DNA of 64,000 bases from Nocardioides albertanoniae (GCF_006716315.1 NZ_VFOV01000001.1:3736501-3800500), one strand, 5' to 3'. Shown: positions 44,040-53,515, counted from the first letter of the stretch. The notes: generated from the letters alone by a model not told the origin. Made by a program: numbers and translations.

Positions 44040-44947
44040 AGCCCCGCGAACAGGTCGGTCAGACCGTGCCCGTCGACCGTGCCCTTGGCGATCCGGAAGT
44101 GCTCGTGCGACCACGCCGTCGTGCCCAGGCTGTTGGTCATCGCGAACATGCCCTGCTCCATGTCCATCTGGGTGGGATAGGAGCGCATCGCGGCGACCTT
44201 CTGGTCGGCGTAGGACGTGCCGTCGATCGCCGCGGCGATGTCGACGTCGGGCGTCGCCATCGGCAGCGGACCCTCGGGGTCCATCCCGCCGAGCGACTCG
44301 TCGTCGCCGGCCGCACGGGCGGCCCGCAGACCTTCGCGGATCCAGCTCTCCGCGATCGCGGTCCAGAAGATCCGGTCGACCTCGTGGGCCTCCCCGAGCT
44401 CCTTCTTGTAGGTCGGCACGGCGGCGAGATGGGCCGCGTACGTCGCGACCCGGTGCGCCTGGATGTGGTCGGGGTGGCCGTAGTTGCCGAACTCGTCATA
44501 GGTGACCAGCACCTGCGGGCGCACCTCCCGGATGATCGTGACGAGGTGGTCGGCGGCCTCGGTGAGGTCGGCGTACCAGAACGCGTTCTCGCGGGCGTCG
44601 GGATCGGGCTGAGCGTGGGTGCCGTCGGCGCTCCAGGTCATGCCGGAGTCGCGGTAGGTGCCGAACCCGCCCAGCCAGCGGTGGTCGATCTCGCTGCCGT
44701 CGGGCGCCTTCAGGGCGGCCATCGCGGCCTCGATCTCGCCGCGGCGATGCGCACCCAGGGCGTCGTCGCGGTCGGCGGCGAGGTGGGCCAGCTCGGGCAC
44801 CAGGATCTCGCCCATCTCCCCCGCCGTGCAGGTCACCAGCGTGACGTGGGCTCCCTCGGCGAGATATTTCGCCATCGTCGCCCCCGTCCCGATCGTCTCG
44901 TCGTCGGGGTGGGCGTGCACGAGCAGCAGGCTCTTCTCGGAGGTCAC
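44036..44947 (-). CDS. mshB: GlcNAc-Ins deacetylase of mycothiol synthesis
   Basis: A zinc deacetylase of the PIG-L/LmbE family (303 aa) that removes acetyl from GlcNAc-inositol, the second step to mycothiol. Zinc-site motifs are AHPDDE (~12-17) and YGHPDHIQAH (~145), with the MshB-typical SIMT-like region VTCTAGEMGEIL and C-terminal MEQGMFAMTNSLG. MshB rather than the related Mca is chosen by the FAMTNSLGTTAWSHEHFRI end and by the DUF6113 partner. It starts at GTG 44947. The frame runs further upstream into the Nudix gene, but that part is a shadow of it. Confidence 0.9.
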   Translation of the reverse strand: MTSEKSLLLVHAHPDDETIGTGATMAKYLAEGAHVTLVTCTAGEMGEILVPELAHLAADRDDALGAHRRGEIEAAMAALKAPDGSEIDHRWLGGFGTYRDSGMTWSADGTHAQPDPDARENAFWYADLTEAADHLVTIIREVRPQVLVTYDEFGNYGHPDHIQAHRVATYAAHLAAVPTYKKELGEAHEVDRIFWTAIAESWIREGLRAARAAGDDESLGGMDPEGPLPMATPDVDIAAAIDGTSYADQKVAAMRSYPTQMDMEQGMFAMTNSLGTTAWSHEHFRIAKGTVDGHGLTDLFAGL

Positions 44948-44957
44948 GGTCTCGATC

Positions 44958-45668
44958 CTAGGAGTTGCCCAAATCGGGGCGCTTGATCCGCTTCGGATTC
45001 TCCGGCAGCTCGACGGGTTCGGGGGCGATCGAGGTGTCCGGCGCCTCCTCGGCGACGTCGAGCCACCCGTCGTACTCGTCGACGAGCAGCTCGAGCACCA
45101 TCTCGGGCGCGTCGGTCTCCACCGACCACGGGTGGTCCTCGTCGTCGTCCTCGCCCTGGTAGCGCTCGCGGCCGACCCGAGCGGACCAGCCCTCGCGCTC
45201 CAGCGTCGAGGCCGCAGCGCGGGCGTCGCCCTCGTCGAAGAAGATGCCGCGCACGGTGGCACCCTCAGGCACCCCGAGCACATGACGGAGCGGATCGAGG
45301 AACGGACGGTCGGGCTCGAGCCAGTCGACCGAGTCGAGATCCTCGGCCGCCAGCCACAGGATCTGGTCGTGCTCGCGCGGCCGCGGCTCACCGGCGGTCA
45401 CCCGGGCGGTCGCGGCGATGAGTCGCCCGCCGGCGGACCCGAGAGCCGACTCTCCCCGCATCCAGTCGAGCACCTCGACGAGGCAGCCGAGCTCCTCGCC
45501 GATCTCCCGGACGAGCGCGGCCTCCGCGGTCTCCCCGTGCTCGACCTTCCCGCCAGGAAGCTCCCAGCGTCCGGCCGCCTCCGGCGGAGACGTACGCCTC
45601 GCGGCCAACACCTGCTTGCCGTCGGCGCTGAGGATCGCCGCGGCCACTACGGTCATGGAGCTGTTCAC
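44958..45668 (-). CDS. Nudix hydrolase (MutT-like, extended C-terminus)
   Basis: A 236-aa protein. The N-terminal ~130 residues are a MutT-type Nudix domain with an intact box: GGKVEHGETAEAALVREIGE then ELG (~38-60). The N-terminus MTVVAAAILSADGKQVLAAR fits an oxidised-dNTP pyrophosphatase. The C-terminal ~100 residues are an unusual acidic domain (EDDDEDHPWSVETDAPEMVL) ending in a basic tail. It lies 10 bp upstream of mshB on the same strand and is probably co-transcribed with it. The substrate is inferred only from the family. Confidence 0.85.
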   Translation of the reverse strand: MNSSMTVVAAAILSADGKQVLAARRTSPPEAAGRWELPGGKVEHGETAEAALVREIGEELGCLVEVLDWMRGESALGSAGGRLIAATARVTAGEPRPREHDQILWLAAEDLDSVDWLEPDRPFLDPLRHVLGVPEGATVRGIFFDEGDARAAASTLEREGWSARVGRERYQGEDDDEDHPWSVETDAPEMVLELLVDEYDGWLDVAEEAPDTSIAPEPVELPENPKRIKRPDLGNS

Positions 45669-45800
45669 CCGGGCGATTGTTCCCTACCGATCTCGACCGG
45701 TCTCAACGATGGGCCACGCTGGGGGATCTTGGGTACGCTGCAACGCCGTGTCCCCCCGACTCCTGCTCATCGCCGGCAACGCCCCCTCCGAGGCGCGTCC

Positions 45801-47570
45801 ATGAGCGATCAGCAGTGGCCCCCGAGGCGGCCCGGCGACCCTCGCCGCCAGCCCCGCGACAACGGCCAGCCCCGCGATCCTGGCCGGCCGGGGGACAACG
45901 AGCGTCCGCTCCCAAGCCAGCGGCCGATCCGCCCCGAGCGGCCGGGCTGGGAGCAGCAGCCCCGCCCCGGCGAGCAGCCCTATCCCGGGCCGCAGCGGCC
46001 CTATCAGCAGCCGCAGCAGCCCTATCCGAGCCAGCAGCGGCCCTATCCGCAGGACCCACGCCAGCAGGACCCGCGCCAGCCGTATCCAGGCCAGCCCATT
46101 CCTGGACGCCGGCTTCCGGGCCAGTCATACCCGGGCCAGCCCTACCCCGGCCAGTCATACCCCGGGCAGCCCCACCCCGGTCAGCACTACCCCGGCCAGC
46201 AGCCCTATCCGTCCGATCCTCGGCAGCCCGACCCCACAGAGCCCTATCCGGGCCAGCCCTACGGGCAGGACCCGTGGCAGCCGGTTCCGGGGCAGCCGAT
46301 TCCGGGGCAGCCGATTCCGGGGCAGCCGGCCCCGGCGTACCCCCAGGGTTTCGGTCCTGGCCGGTTCGGGCCGGAGCCGCCGAAGAAGCGCAGGTGGCCG
46401 AAGGTTCTCCTGGTGCTGCTGGTGCTCGTGCTCGTCGGGGTCGCCGGTTACGGGGGTTACGACTTCTACGACCAGACCCAGAAGTGGAAGCAGACGGCCA
46501 CCGACGACATGCGCGACCTGGGCAGCGACCTCTCGGTCGCGGTCGCCTCGATGCGCGAGGTCGGCTGGGAGGTGACCGCCGAGGACATCGGCGCCTTGCT
46601 GGATCAGCCCGCACCCCACAGCGACGGCCTGGGACTGCGTACGGTCACCGCCGACGAGGCCCAGAAGAGCTTCACGGTGGCGGGTTACCGCACCTGGCAG
46701 GACACCTACGCCAAGCGTGACCACACCACCGCCGTGTGCGCTGCCATCACGTTGGGCGAGGGCACCAAGTCGCCGGTCGAGCAGACCATCACAGACTGCC
46801 CCGACAGCACCCCGAAGAGCGCGCCGGCGGCCACGGGCACCGACACCGACATCGACACCGGCGGGGCCGAGGCAGAGGCAGGCGGTGTCGCCGGCGACCT
46901 TGCCGACCTGATGACCCAGGCAGCCGAGCGCCGCTCGTCGGCGGGTGCGAGCGACGACCTGCTCGACGTCGCCGCGCCGACCAAGCCCGTGGGCAACATG
47001 CGCGCCGACTCCACGGCGCTGCGCTGCGCACCCGGCACCAACAACATCGGCGAGGCCGAGGGGTACGACGAGGGCAAGCTGATCCCGGTGCGCCTCTGTG
47101 CGGTCGAGGGCATGCCCAACACGGGCACCGAGAGCACCAAGGGCGACCCGTCCTACCTCGACGGCTCCGACGGGCTGACCGTCGTCAACGCCCGCATCTC
47201 CGGGGCCGCGGCCGCGCTGGTCAAGAAGGCCTCCAAGCAGGGCGTCGACCTGGTCGCGGGCAGCTCGTTCCGCACGATGAAGAAGCAGAAGGCGTTGTGC
47301 GCCGAGGATCTCAGCGGCGGCTGCCCGGCCGGCGACTACACACTGACCGCCCAGCCGGGTCACTCATCGCACCAGCTCGGGATCGCGATCGACTTCGAGG
47401 AGCCCAGCGTCACCGGCGGCAAGACCTGCGCGACACGGGCCTCGCAGCCGAGCAGCGCCGTGTGGCGGTTCCTCAACAAGGTGGCGCTGGACTTCGGCCT
47501 CAAGCAGTACGCCCCGGAGGCATGGCACTGGGACGCCTACGGCGGCAAGGACCGCTGCGCACCGCTCTGA
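45801..47570 (+). CDS. Membrane-anchored M15-family D-Ala-D-Ala carboxypeptidase-like protein
   Basis: A 589-aa type II membrane protein. The cytoplasmic part (~1-190) is built of Pro/Gln/Arg/Tyr repeats such as YPGQPYPGQSYPGQPHPGQH and PGQPIPGQPIPGQP. A helix follows at ~200-222 (WPKVLLVLLVLVLVGVAGYG). The outer part carries a divergent linker (~225-430) and a C-terminal VanY/M15B domain with zinc motif SSHQLGIAIDFEE and the EAWHWDAYGG His (~573). It should trim peptidoglycan stem peptides. The ATG at 45801 is reached after GAGGCGCG; there is a 132-bp gap to the divergent Nudix gene, where the promoter must lie (possible TACGCT 45734-45739). Confidence 0.9.
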   Translation: MSDQQWPPRRPGDPRRQPRDNGQPRDPGRPGDNERPLPSQRPIRPERPGWEQQPRPGEQPYPGPQRPYQQPQQPYPSQQRPYPQDPRQQDPRQPYPGQPIPGRRLPGQSYPGQPYPGQSYPGQPHPGQHYPGQQPYPSDPRQPDPTEPYPGQPYGQDPWQPVPGQPIPGQPIPGQPAPAYPQGFGPGRFGPEPPKKRRWPKVLLVLLVLVLVGVAGYGGYDFYDQTQKWKQTATDDMRDLGSDLSVAVASMREVGWEVTAEDIGALLDQPAPHSDGLGLRTVTADEAQKSFTVAGYRTWQDTYAKRDHTTAVCAAITLGEGTKSPVEQTITDCPDSTPKSAPAATGTDTDIDTGGAEAEAGGVAGDLADLMTQAAERRSSAGASDDLLDVAAPTKPVGNMRADSTALRCAPGTNNIGEAEGYDEGKLIPVRLCAVEGMPNTGTESTKGDPSYLDGSDGLTVVNARISGAAAALVKKASKQGVDLVAGSSFRTMKKQKALCAEDLSGGCPAGDYTLTAQPGHSSHQLGIAIDFEEPSVTGGKTCATRASQPSSAVWRFLNKVALDFGLKQYAPEAWHWDAYGGKDRCAPL

Positions 47571-47598
47571 CGCTGCCGGCCTGGGCGCCGGGGAGCCT

Positions 47599-48441
47599 TC
47601 AGGCGCGGGGCACGCGAGCGAGCTGGCGCGCCTGGCCGACGAGCCTGCCCTCGGAGTCCCAGACCTCGCAGTCCTCCTCGAACATGCCACCCGAGAGGTT
47701 GCGGGAGGTGTGGGTGACCTTGAGCCAGCCCGGCGCCGGCTTGTGCCGGACATGACAGGTGAGCTCGAGGGTGGGCGCCCAGCCGGGCATGCCGAGGTCG
47801 TAGGTCACCGGCGGCAGCGCGTCGAGCACCTGGAGCAGCGAGATCGGGTCGGCGTCGCGGTCCTTGAGCCGGAACCACGCGGAGAACGTGCCCTTGCCCG
47901 AGCCCTCCCCACCTGCCCAGACGAACTGCTCGGGCGGCACCAGCATGTCGAAGCGTTCGAGCATCGGCACGAAGCTCTTGACCTCGTCGGGAGCGCTGTG
48001 GGTGACCACGCACTCCTCGCGCGGCGGCAGCTCGGGCTCGATCAGGGTGACCCGCTCGAGCGGGTTCGCCTTCGCGTGGAGGCCGTCGAGGTCGGCGTAC
48101 GTCGCGGTGGTGGTCAGCCGGAGGTCGTCGCCCTGCCACAGCTCGGCGCTCACGATCGCGAGGGAGCCGGAGTCACGCTTGACGTCGATGCGCACCTGCG
48201 CCGCGCCGGGCACGCTCGCGCTGGTGTAGAAGGCGCTGACCACGATCGGGTCGGGGTGCCTGGGCAGGTGCTGACTCACCGCGTTGGCGATCACCGAGAG
48301 CAGGTAGCCGCCGTTGACCCCGCCACCGACCACCCAGCCGGGCGCGAGATCGGCCGCGTAGGTCGTCGCATCCGTCCGGCGGACATCGATGTCGCGGTCG
48401 AACTCGGCCTGCCCGCTCGCGGACTGTGCACTCTCACCCAT
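47599..48441 (-). CDS. Acyl-CoA thioesterase family protein (double hotdog)
   Basis: A 280-aa TesB-like thioesterase with two hotdog halves. The N-terminal half has PGWVVGGGVNGGYLLSVIAN (~33-52), where the hotdog helix starts; the C-terminal half has DPISLLQVLDALPPVTYDLG (~190-210) and the last strand ELTCHVRHKPAPGWLKVTHT. The final LSGGMFEEDCEVWDSEGRLV motif is typical of actinobacterial members. It hydrolyses acyl-CoAs; chain specificity cannot be read. It converges with the M15 peptidase (28 bp) and is divergent from a DUF202 gene. Confidence 0.86.
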   Translation of the reverse strand: MGESAQSASGQAEFDRDIDVRRTDATTYAADLAPGWVVGGGVNGGYLLSVIANAVSQHLPRHPDPIVVSAFYTSASVPGAAQVRIDVKRDSGSLAIVSAELWQGDDLRLTTTATYADLDGLHAKANPLERVTLIEPELPPREECVVTHSAPDEVKSFVPMLERFDMLVPPEQFVWAGGEGSGKGTFSAWFRLKDRDADPISLLQVLDALPPVTYDLGMPGWAPTLELTCHVRHKPAPGWLKVTHTSRNLSGGMFEEDCEVWDSEGRLVGQARQLARVPRA

Positions 48442-48498
48442 GGGAGAAATCTAGATCGCTACCCGATATGGGAGACGATGGGGTCATGAGGAGACGGC

Positions 48499-48888
48499 AT
48501 GGGAGACGGCACGGGACGCGGCATGACTGAGCAGGACCCACGGCACCCGCGCTGGGTCTACGGGCACGGCTCGGAGCCGGATCCGCGGTTCACGCTCGCC
48601 AACGAGCGTACGTTCCTGGCCTGGGCACGTACCGTGCTCGGACTGCTGGCAGGTGCGGTCGCGCTGCACTCCTTCCAGGTGCCCTCCGCCGACGGCGTAC
48701 GCATCGGGGTCATCCTCCTGCTGGTGCTCACCGCCCTCTCGTGCACGGTGCTCGCCATGGTGCGGTGGGCTCGCGTCGAGCGCGCGATGCGCGAGCGCAG
48801 GCCGTTGCCGGCCTTCTCGACCGGGTTCATCCTGGCCGGCGCACTCCTGATCATCAGCGTGCTGCTGGGGTTCTCGCTGGTGTCCTGA
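48499..48888 (+). CDS. DUF202/YidH-family membrane protein
   Basis: A 129-aa protein with the DUF202 signature at the start of the first helix (DPRFTLANERTFLAWARTVL, ~28-47) and three membrane helices (~43-62, ~70-92, ~108-127). The family is of unknown function; YidH-like proteins are widespread small inner-membrane proteins. ATG 48499 is supported by AGGAGA five bases upstream; ATG 48523 is an alternative. It lies 36 bp before the amidase gene and may share its transcript. Confidence 0.85.
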   Translation: MGDGTGRGMTEQDPRHPRWVYGHGSEPDPRFTLANERTFLAWARTVLGLLAGAVALHSFQVPSADGVRIGVILLLVLTALSCTVLAMVRWARVERAMRERRPLPAFSTGFILAGALLIISVLLGFSLVS

Positions 48889-48924
48889 GCGACCCGCCGC
48901 GGCTCACAGGGCAGACTTCGCCCT

Positions 48925-50436
48925 ATGACCCAGCTCAAGCCGGTGCCGCACGGACTGCTGCAGGCCTTTCGCGCCTACGAGAGCGCGCTGATGTCGCACG
49001 ACGTCGCCGCGCTCGACGCCCTGTACGCCAGCTCGCCGACCACGCTGCACGGCGACGCCGACGGGTTGCTGGTGGGCCACGAGCAGGTCTCCGCCCTCCT
49101 CGAGGCCGACGGCGGCGCACCGCAGCGCCGGATCGTGCAGACGCACGTGCAGGTCATCGACGACGACCACGCGCTGATCCTCGCCGCCACCGACGCCGAG
49201 CACGGCGGCCGCGGGCTGCAGACACAGCTGTGGGCCCGCGACCCGGTGCGGATAGAGCACGGCGGGTGGCAGATCACCGCGGCCCACGTCTCGACCCCGG
49301 CTCCGGCCTTCGACTCACGGATCTGGCGGGTCGTCGGTGACCCGCTGATCTCCTCGCACACCCCCGACGGCGCGCTGTCGGGAGAGACCTTGGCGGTCAA
49401 GGACGTCGTCGCCGTCGCCGGCTTCGCCGTGGGCGCCGGGAGCCCGGCCTGGTTGGAGCAGGCACCGATCTCCTCGGAGCATGCCGCCGCCGTCGCGCAG
49501 CTGCTCGACGCGGGGGCCTCGGTGCGCGGGATCGCGCGCACCGAGGAGTTCGCCTACTCGCTCACCGGGCTCAACGCCCACTACGGCGCACCGCCCAACC
49601 CGCGGGCCCAGGGCCGTGTGCCGGGCGGCTCGTCGGCCGGCTCGGCCACCGCGGTCGCGCTCGGCCACGCCTCGATCGGGCTCGGCACCGACACCGGCGG
49701 CTCGATCCGGGTGCCGGCCGCCTACCAGGGTCTCTACGGGATCCGTACGTCGCACGGAGCCGTGCCGCGCACGGGGCTGCTCCCGCTCGCGAAGGCGTTC
49801 GACACCGTCGGGTGGATGACCCGTTCGGCGTTCCTGCTGCAGGCGGTCGGCGACGTGCTCCTGCCGGCGACGGCGGTCTCGACTCCCACGAAGGACGAGA
49901 TCCGCGTGGTGCCGTCGTTGGTCGGGCTCGCTACTCCTGAGGTCGCCGCGGCGATCGAGGGGGCGCTGCCCGAGAGCGAGCCGCTCGACTGGTCACCCCA
50001 GACGCTCGAGGAGTGGCGGGAGGCCTTCGTGACCGGGCAGGCCTATCAGGCATGGCAGGCTCACGGCGCCTGGCTCGAGACGCGGCTCGACACCCTCGGG
50101 GAGGCCGTGCGAGCTCGCTTCGAGACGGCCAGGTCGGTGACCCGGGCGCAGGCCGACGAGGCCCGCGCGGTGCTGGCCGAGGCCCGCGCCGAGATCCTCG
50201 AGGTCGTCGGCGACCGGGTGCTCGCCTACCCCAGCGCCTCGTCGGTCGCCCCGACCGCCGCCGACGCGGAGTCGGTGCGCGACGACACGATGCGGCTGAC
50301 CTGCCTGGCCGGGATCGCGGGCCTTCCCGCCGTCACGGTGCCGCTGCGCACGGCCACCGGCCTCCCTGCGGGTCTGTGCCTCGTCGCCGCTCCCGGACGC
50401 GACCGCGACCTCCTCGCCCTGGCCGCCGACCTCTGA
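48925..50436 (+). CDS. AtzH-like domain fused to an amidase-signature hydrolase
   Basis: A 503-aa fusion. Residues ~8-130 form a SnoaL/AtzH-like domain (FRAYESALMSHDVAALDALY, then QTHVQVIDDDHALILAATDA). Residues ~140-500 form an amidase-signature enzyme, shorter than most, with the Ser-cisSer-Lys triad visible: Lys in LAVKDVVAVAG, the Ser of GGSSAGSATAVALG and the nucleophile Ser in LGTDTGGSIRVPAA. In Pseudomonas ADP, AtzH and the amidase AtzE are separate proteins that form a complex. Here the two are one chain, which implies the same partnership. The substrate is a biuret- or allophanate-like amide only by analogy. Confidence 0.86.
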   Translation: MTQLKPVPHGLLQAFRAYESALMSHDVAALDALYASSPTTLHGDADGLLVGHEQVSALLEADGGAPQRRIVQTHVQVIDDDHALILAATDAEHGGRGLQTQLWARDPVRIEHGGWQITAAHVSTPAPAFDSRIWRVVGDPLISSHTPDGALSGETLAVKDVVAVAGFAVGAGSPAWLEQAPISSEHAAAVAQLLDAGASVRGIARTEEFAYSLTGLNAHYGAPPNPRAQGRVPGGSSAGSATAVALGHASIGLGTDTGGSIRVPAAYQGLYGIRTSHGAVPRTGLLPLAKAFDTVGWMTRSAFLLQAVGDVLLPATAVSTPTKDEIRVVPSLVGLATPEVAAAIEGALPESEPLDWSPQTLEEWREAFVTGQAYQAWQAHGAWLETRLDTLGEAVRARFETARSVTRAQADEARAVLAEARAEILEVVGDRVLAYPSASSVAPTAADAESVRDDTMRLTCLAGIAGLPAVTVPLRTATGLPAGLCLVAAPGRDRDLLALAADL

Positions 50437-50519
50437 GCGACGGCCGAGCGCACCGGCGGTCGGGCTGCCGAGGCTCTCGACAGACCCAACCGACGGTGGG
50501 CTCACTCGGTGGCGGATCC

Positions 50520-52496
50520 TTACGGGTAGCTGACCACCTGGGCCCGCTGCGTACCTTCTTGGACAGCATCACCGACGTCGTTGATGACGTGGTTGATGCC
50601 GCCCGATCCGTTGAGGAAGATGGCGGTCATCGACTGGAACGAGACCCCCGGTGTGCTCGGCGCCTGGATCCCCGACTCCAGGCGGATGTCCTGGTCCTGG
50701 TTGAAGAACGAGTAGGTCCCGGTGCCGGTCGCCGAGTGTTTCTGTACGTCGTCGGCGATCCGGTAGGCGGCGTAGCCGAGGCGGTCGCCGTCCATCCACG
50801 CGGCCTGGTTCGGCACGTCGTACGGCAGCTCGTTCTGGTAGAAGAGCGTCTGGCCGTCCTCGCCGTTCCAGATCGTCTGCTCCTTCTGGTAGTGCTCCAC
50901 GAAGAGGCCGGTGGCTGTGACCCGGTCACCGTTCACGACGACGCCATGGGCGCCGGTGTTCTTGTCCCAGCCGATGCCGTTGCCGTGGTCACCGCGCCAG
51001 GCCCAGATGTGGTCCAGCAGCGTGTCGGGGCTGTTCACCTCGATGGAGGTGACGGCCTTGCCCTCCCACGGGCCGCCCACGCGTACGAAGACGTCGGTCA
51101 GCGTGGTCGGGTCGGCGGCGTCGGACGCCGTGGCACCGGCCGGGCCGACCTTGATCAGCGTCTCCGACTCGGGGACGTTGGCGTCGGCGGTGAGGCCGGC
51201 GATCTTGACGCCCGCGACGTCACCCACCTCGATGACGGAGTTGCCCGCCGTCGGAGTCAGCGAGGCGTAGCCCAGACCGAGCACCACGGTGTCGGCGCGG
51301 TCGATCTTCAGCGGTGCATCGAGCTCGTAGACGCCCGGCGTCAGGATGAGGTTCTTGCCATCGGCCAGCGCGGCGTTGATCGACGCCGCGTCGTCGGATC
51401 CCTCCTTGGCGACGTAGAAGTCGGAGATGCTGATCGACTGGCCTGCCTCCGACGCGGTGGACCAGTCGGTGCCCGTGCTGCCGGTCTTCGCGTTCGGGAC
51501 GAACACAGAAAGCTCGCCGGAACCGTCGCGATGCAGGAACGGCGCCTCGCGACTGACCGGTGTGGAACCGACGCTCGTCGTCGCGCCGACGCTCTCACCC
51601 TCCGGCTGACCGAAGTCGGTGGCGGGCGCGCCCGTGACACCGGAGAACAGCATGTTCCACACGCCGCCGTCCCAGGCACCCACCTCGGAGTTGCGGGTGT
51701 ACCACTGCTGCTGCGAGCCGGACGCGACGGTGCCCGAGACGCGTGAGTTGGCGAGGAATCCACCGGAGGCGAACTCACCGTAGCGGCCGAAGAGCGACAG
51801 GTCGCCCTGGATGTCCATGCGGCGCATGGGCGCCGCCTGCGAGACGGCGAAGCGCATCTGGTGCGGCTCGGTCACGCCCGCGGGGTAGGGCAGGGACGCG
51901 TCGTCGCCGACAGGGCGCTGGATCGGGTTGATCCCCATGTTGGAGATCGACCGCCAGAAGCGGGTCAGCGAGCCGGGATCGCCACAGGCCCAGGGCTGGT
52001 CGGGGCAGCCCACGACGGGTTCGACGTGCAGGGCACCGTTGATGTGGACATCGTCGGGCTGCGCGCCGAGTCCGGCGATCGACTCGTAGTAGCCGACATG
52101 GGCGTTGACGATGCCGGTGGCATTGGCCGGGTCGTCCTGGCCAGCCGCGCTCCCGTACGTGCCGGGCTCGAAGAAGACTTGGTGGCGCTTCTGACTGAAC
52201 TCCTCCTCGTCGTTCACGGTCTCGAGGAACTCGTTGATCCTGTCGGCGGACCAGCTCTCGTCGATGAACGTCACGTTGGGCCCGAAGTCCGGGTCCGCGG
52301 CTTCCGGCTCTTCAGCTTTCGACTCTGCGGTGGATGCCGTTGCGGTGGCTCTGCTCTCGTTGCCTGCAGCCTGCGTGCCCGCGGCCGGGCCGGTGGCCGC
52401 CGTGGCAGGCAGCGCGCTGACCGCGACTCCCGCCGAGAGCGCTGCTGCTGTCGCCGCGACGGCGACGCCGCGCAGGGTGGTGCGAAGTTTCCTCAT
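50520..52496 (-). CDS. Secreted right-handed beta-helix protein
   Basis: A 658-aa exported protein. Signal peptide: MRKLRTTLRGVAVAATAAAL with cleavage likely after ...LPATAA (~33). The body consists of pectate-lyase-like beta-helix repeats, with an N-terminal helix module (EFSQKRHQVFFEPGTYGSAA) and a second (GKNLILTPGVYELDAPLKID). Conserved stretches SGSQQQWYTRNSEVGAWDGG, WRGDHGNGIGWDKNTGAHGV and LFVEHYQKEQTIWNGEDGQT match a Streptomyces family often mislabelled adenylyl cyclase or coagulation factor 5/8 protein. It is probably a polysaccharide-acting enzyme (GH55/pectate-lyase-like). The 184-bp region upstream holds its promoter; nothing else was seen there. Confidence 0.82.
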   Translation of the reverse strand: MRKLRTTLRGVAVAATAAALSAGVAVSALPATAATGPAAGTQAAGNESRATATASTAESKAEEPEAADPDFGPNVTFIDESWSADRINEFLETVNDEEEFSQKRHQVFFEPGTYGSAAGQDDPANATGIVNAHVGYYESIAGLGAQPDDVHINGALHVEPVVGCPDQPWACGDPGSLTRFWRSISNMGINPIQRPVGDDASLPYPAGVTEPHQMRFAVSQAAPMRRMDIQGDLSLFGRYGEFASGGFLANSRVSGTVASGSQQQWYTRNSEVGAWDGGVWNMLFSGVTGAPATDFGQPEGESVGATTSVGSTPVSREAPFLHRDGSGELSVFVPNAKTGSTGTDWSTASEAGQSISISDFYVAKEGSDDAASINAALADGKNLILTPGVYELDAPLKIDRADTVVLGLGYASLTPTAGNSVIEVGDVAGVKIAGLTADANVPESETLIKVGPAGATASDAADPTTLTDVFVRVGGPWEGKAVTSIEVNSPDTLLDHIWAWRGDHGNGIGWDKNTGAHGVVVNGDRVTATGLFVEHYQKEQTIWNGEDGQTLFYQNELPYDVPNQAAWMDGDRLGYAAYRIADDVQKHSATGTGTYSFFNQDQDIRLESGIQAPSTPGVSFQSMTAIFLNGSGGINHVINDVGDAVQEGTQRAQVVSYP

Positions 52497-52680
52497 GGCC
52501 GAGTCCTTCGATCTGGTGGCAGGCCGGTCGGTGACCGGTGACCCTGCCGGCGGATTCCCCCCGCGCGGAGCCCGGCAGTCTAGCGAGGAAGCGCTCACAC
52601 GTCAGTAATTTTCTTACATCTGCAACGCCCAGGGTGGATCTCGATTCCTACGCGACTGGTCGGCGAGGACTGGTCCCGGC

Positions 52681-53424
52681 CTACGGAGCACGCCGCAGCA
52701 GCGGCGGGTGCAGGTGCTCGGCCGAGCCCCGCCGGAAGAGCTGCGCGGGCCGGCCGCCGTCCCTGGTGGTGGTCGCGCCCGTCGGCTCGAGGAAGGCCTC
52801 GGTCTTGGTGACCTTGCGATGGAAGTTGCGGGGGTCGAGACGCTCGCCCCACACGATCTCGTAGACGCGGCGCAGCTCGGCGACGGTGAACTCCTCCGCG
52901 CAGAAGGCAGCCCCGAGCGGGGAGTACTCCAGCTTGGCGCGGGCTCGCTCGATGCCGTCGCGCAGGATCTCCGCATGGTCGAAGGCGAGGCCGGCATCCC
53001 TGTCGATGTCACTGTCGATGCCACTGCCGGGGTGGTTGTCGGCCAGGAGCGAGGCGACCGGAGACCACTGCGCCTCGGCCGCGTCCGACCCGGCCGCGGG
53101 CACAGGTAGGTCGGGGGCGAGCGCGAGATAGGCGACGGTGACCACCCTCCCCCGCGGGTCGCGCCCGGGCGCCCCATAGGTCGCCAGCTGCTCGACGTGC
53201 ACGCTGCCCGGCCGCATGCCGGTCTCCTCGGCGAGCTCACGGGCGGCGGCCTGCTCGAGGTCCTCCTGGTCGAGCACGAACCCGCCCGGCAGCGCCAACG
53301 CGCCTCGGTGGGGCTCGACGGCGCGGCGTACGACCAGAGCGCAGAGCGCGTCGTCACGGACGGTGAGCACGACGAGGTCGACGGTCACGGCGACTTTGGT
53401 CACTTGGCCTGGGAGGTGCTCCAT
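52681..53424 (-). CDS. NrtR-like regulator: Nudix domain plus winged helix
   Basis: A 247-aa protein. Residues ~10-150 form a Nudix domain with an intact-looking box (GGFVLDQEDLEQAAARELAE then ETGM, ~47-70). Residues ~160-230 form the winged helix of the NrtR family (FTVAELRRVYEIVWGERLDP, RNFHRKVTKTEAFLEPTG). NrtR regulators sense ADP-ribose or NAD-related ligands and repress NAD genes. It is divergent from the SPFH-NAD-kinase-like operon. Two exactly inverted 14-bp operator-like sites lie in the 91-bp spacer, so it probably controls that operon and itself. Unlike many NrtRs, the Nudix box looks able to bind metal. Confidence 0.85.
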   Translation of the reverse strand: MEHLPGQVTKVAVTVDLVVLTVRDDALCALVVRRAVEPHRGALALPGGFVLDQEDLEQAAARELAEETGMRPGSVHVEQLATYGAPGRDPRGRVVTVAYLALAPDLPVPAAGSDAAEAQWSPVASLLADNHPGSGIDSDIDRDAGLAFDHAEILRDGIERARAKLEYSPLGAAFCAEEFTVAELRRVYEIVWGERLDPRNFHRKVTKTEAFLEPTGATTTRDGGRPAQLFRRGSAEHLHPPLLRRAP

Positions 53425-53444
53425 GGCACTTACCTTGCACCAAT

Positions 53445-53490
53445 CGTCATCTTGACGACAAGCGCGCCACGCCTTATCGTCAAGATGACG
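53445..53490. promoter_or_regulatory. Two mirror-image operators between NrtR-like gene and SPFH operon
   Basis: CGTCATCTTGACGA (53445-53458) and TCGTCAAGATGACG (53477-53490) are exact reverse complements; each is itself a near-palindrome (GTCA-TCT-TGAC). The first is 21 bp from the regulator start, and the second is followed by a TAATAAT -10-like stretch (53492-53498) in front of the SPFH gene. Confidence 0.75.
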
Positions 53491-53515
53491 CTAATAATCC
53501 GACAAGGAGCCCGAG

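Noticed and set aside
50520..52496. Adenylyl cyclase
   Set aside because: Relatives are sometimes so labelled, but the chain is a signal-peptide-bearing beta-helix protein with no cyclase motifs.
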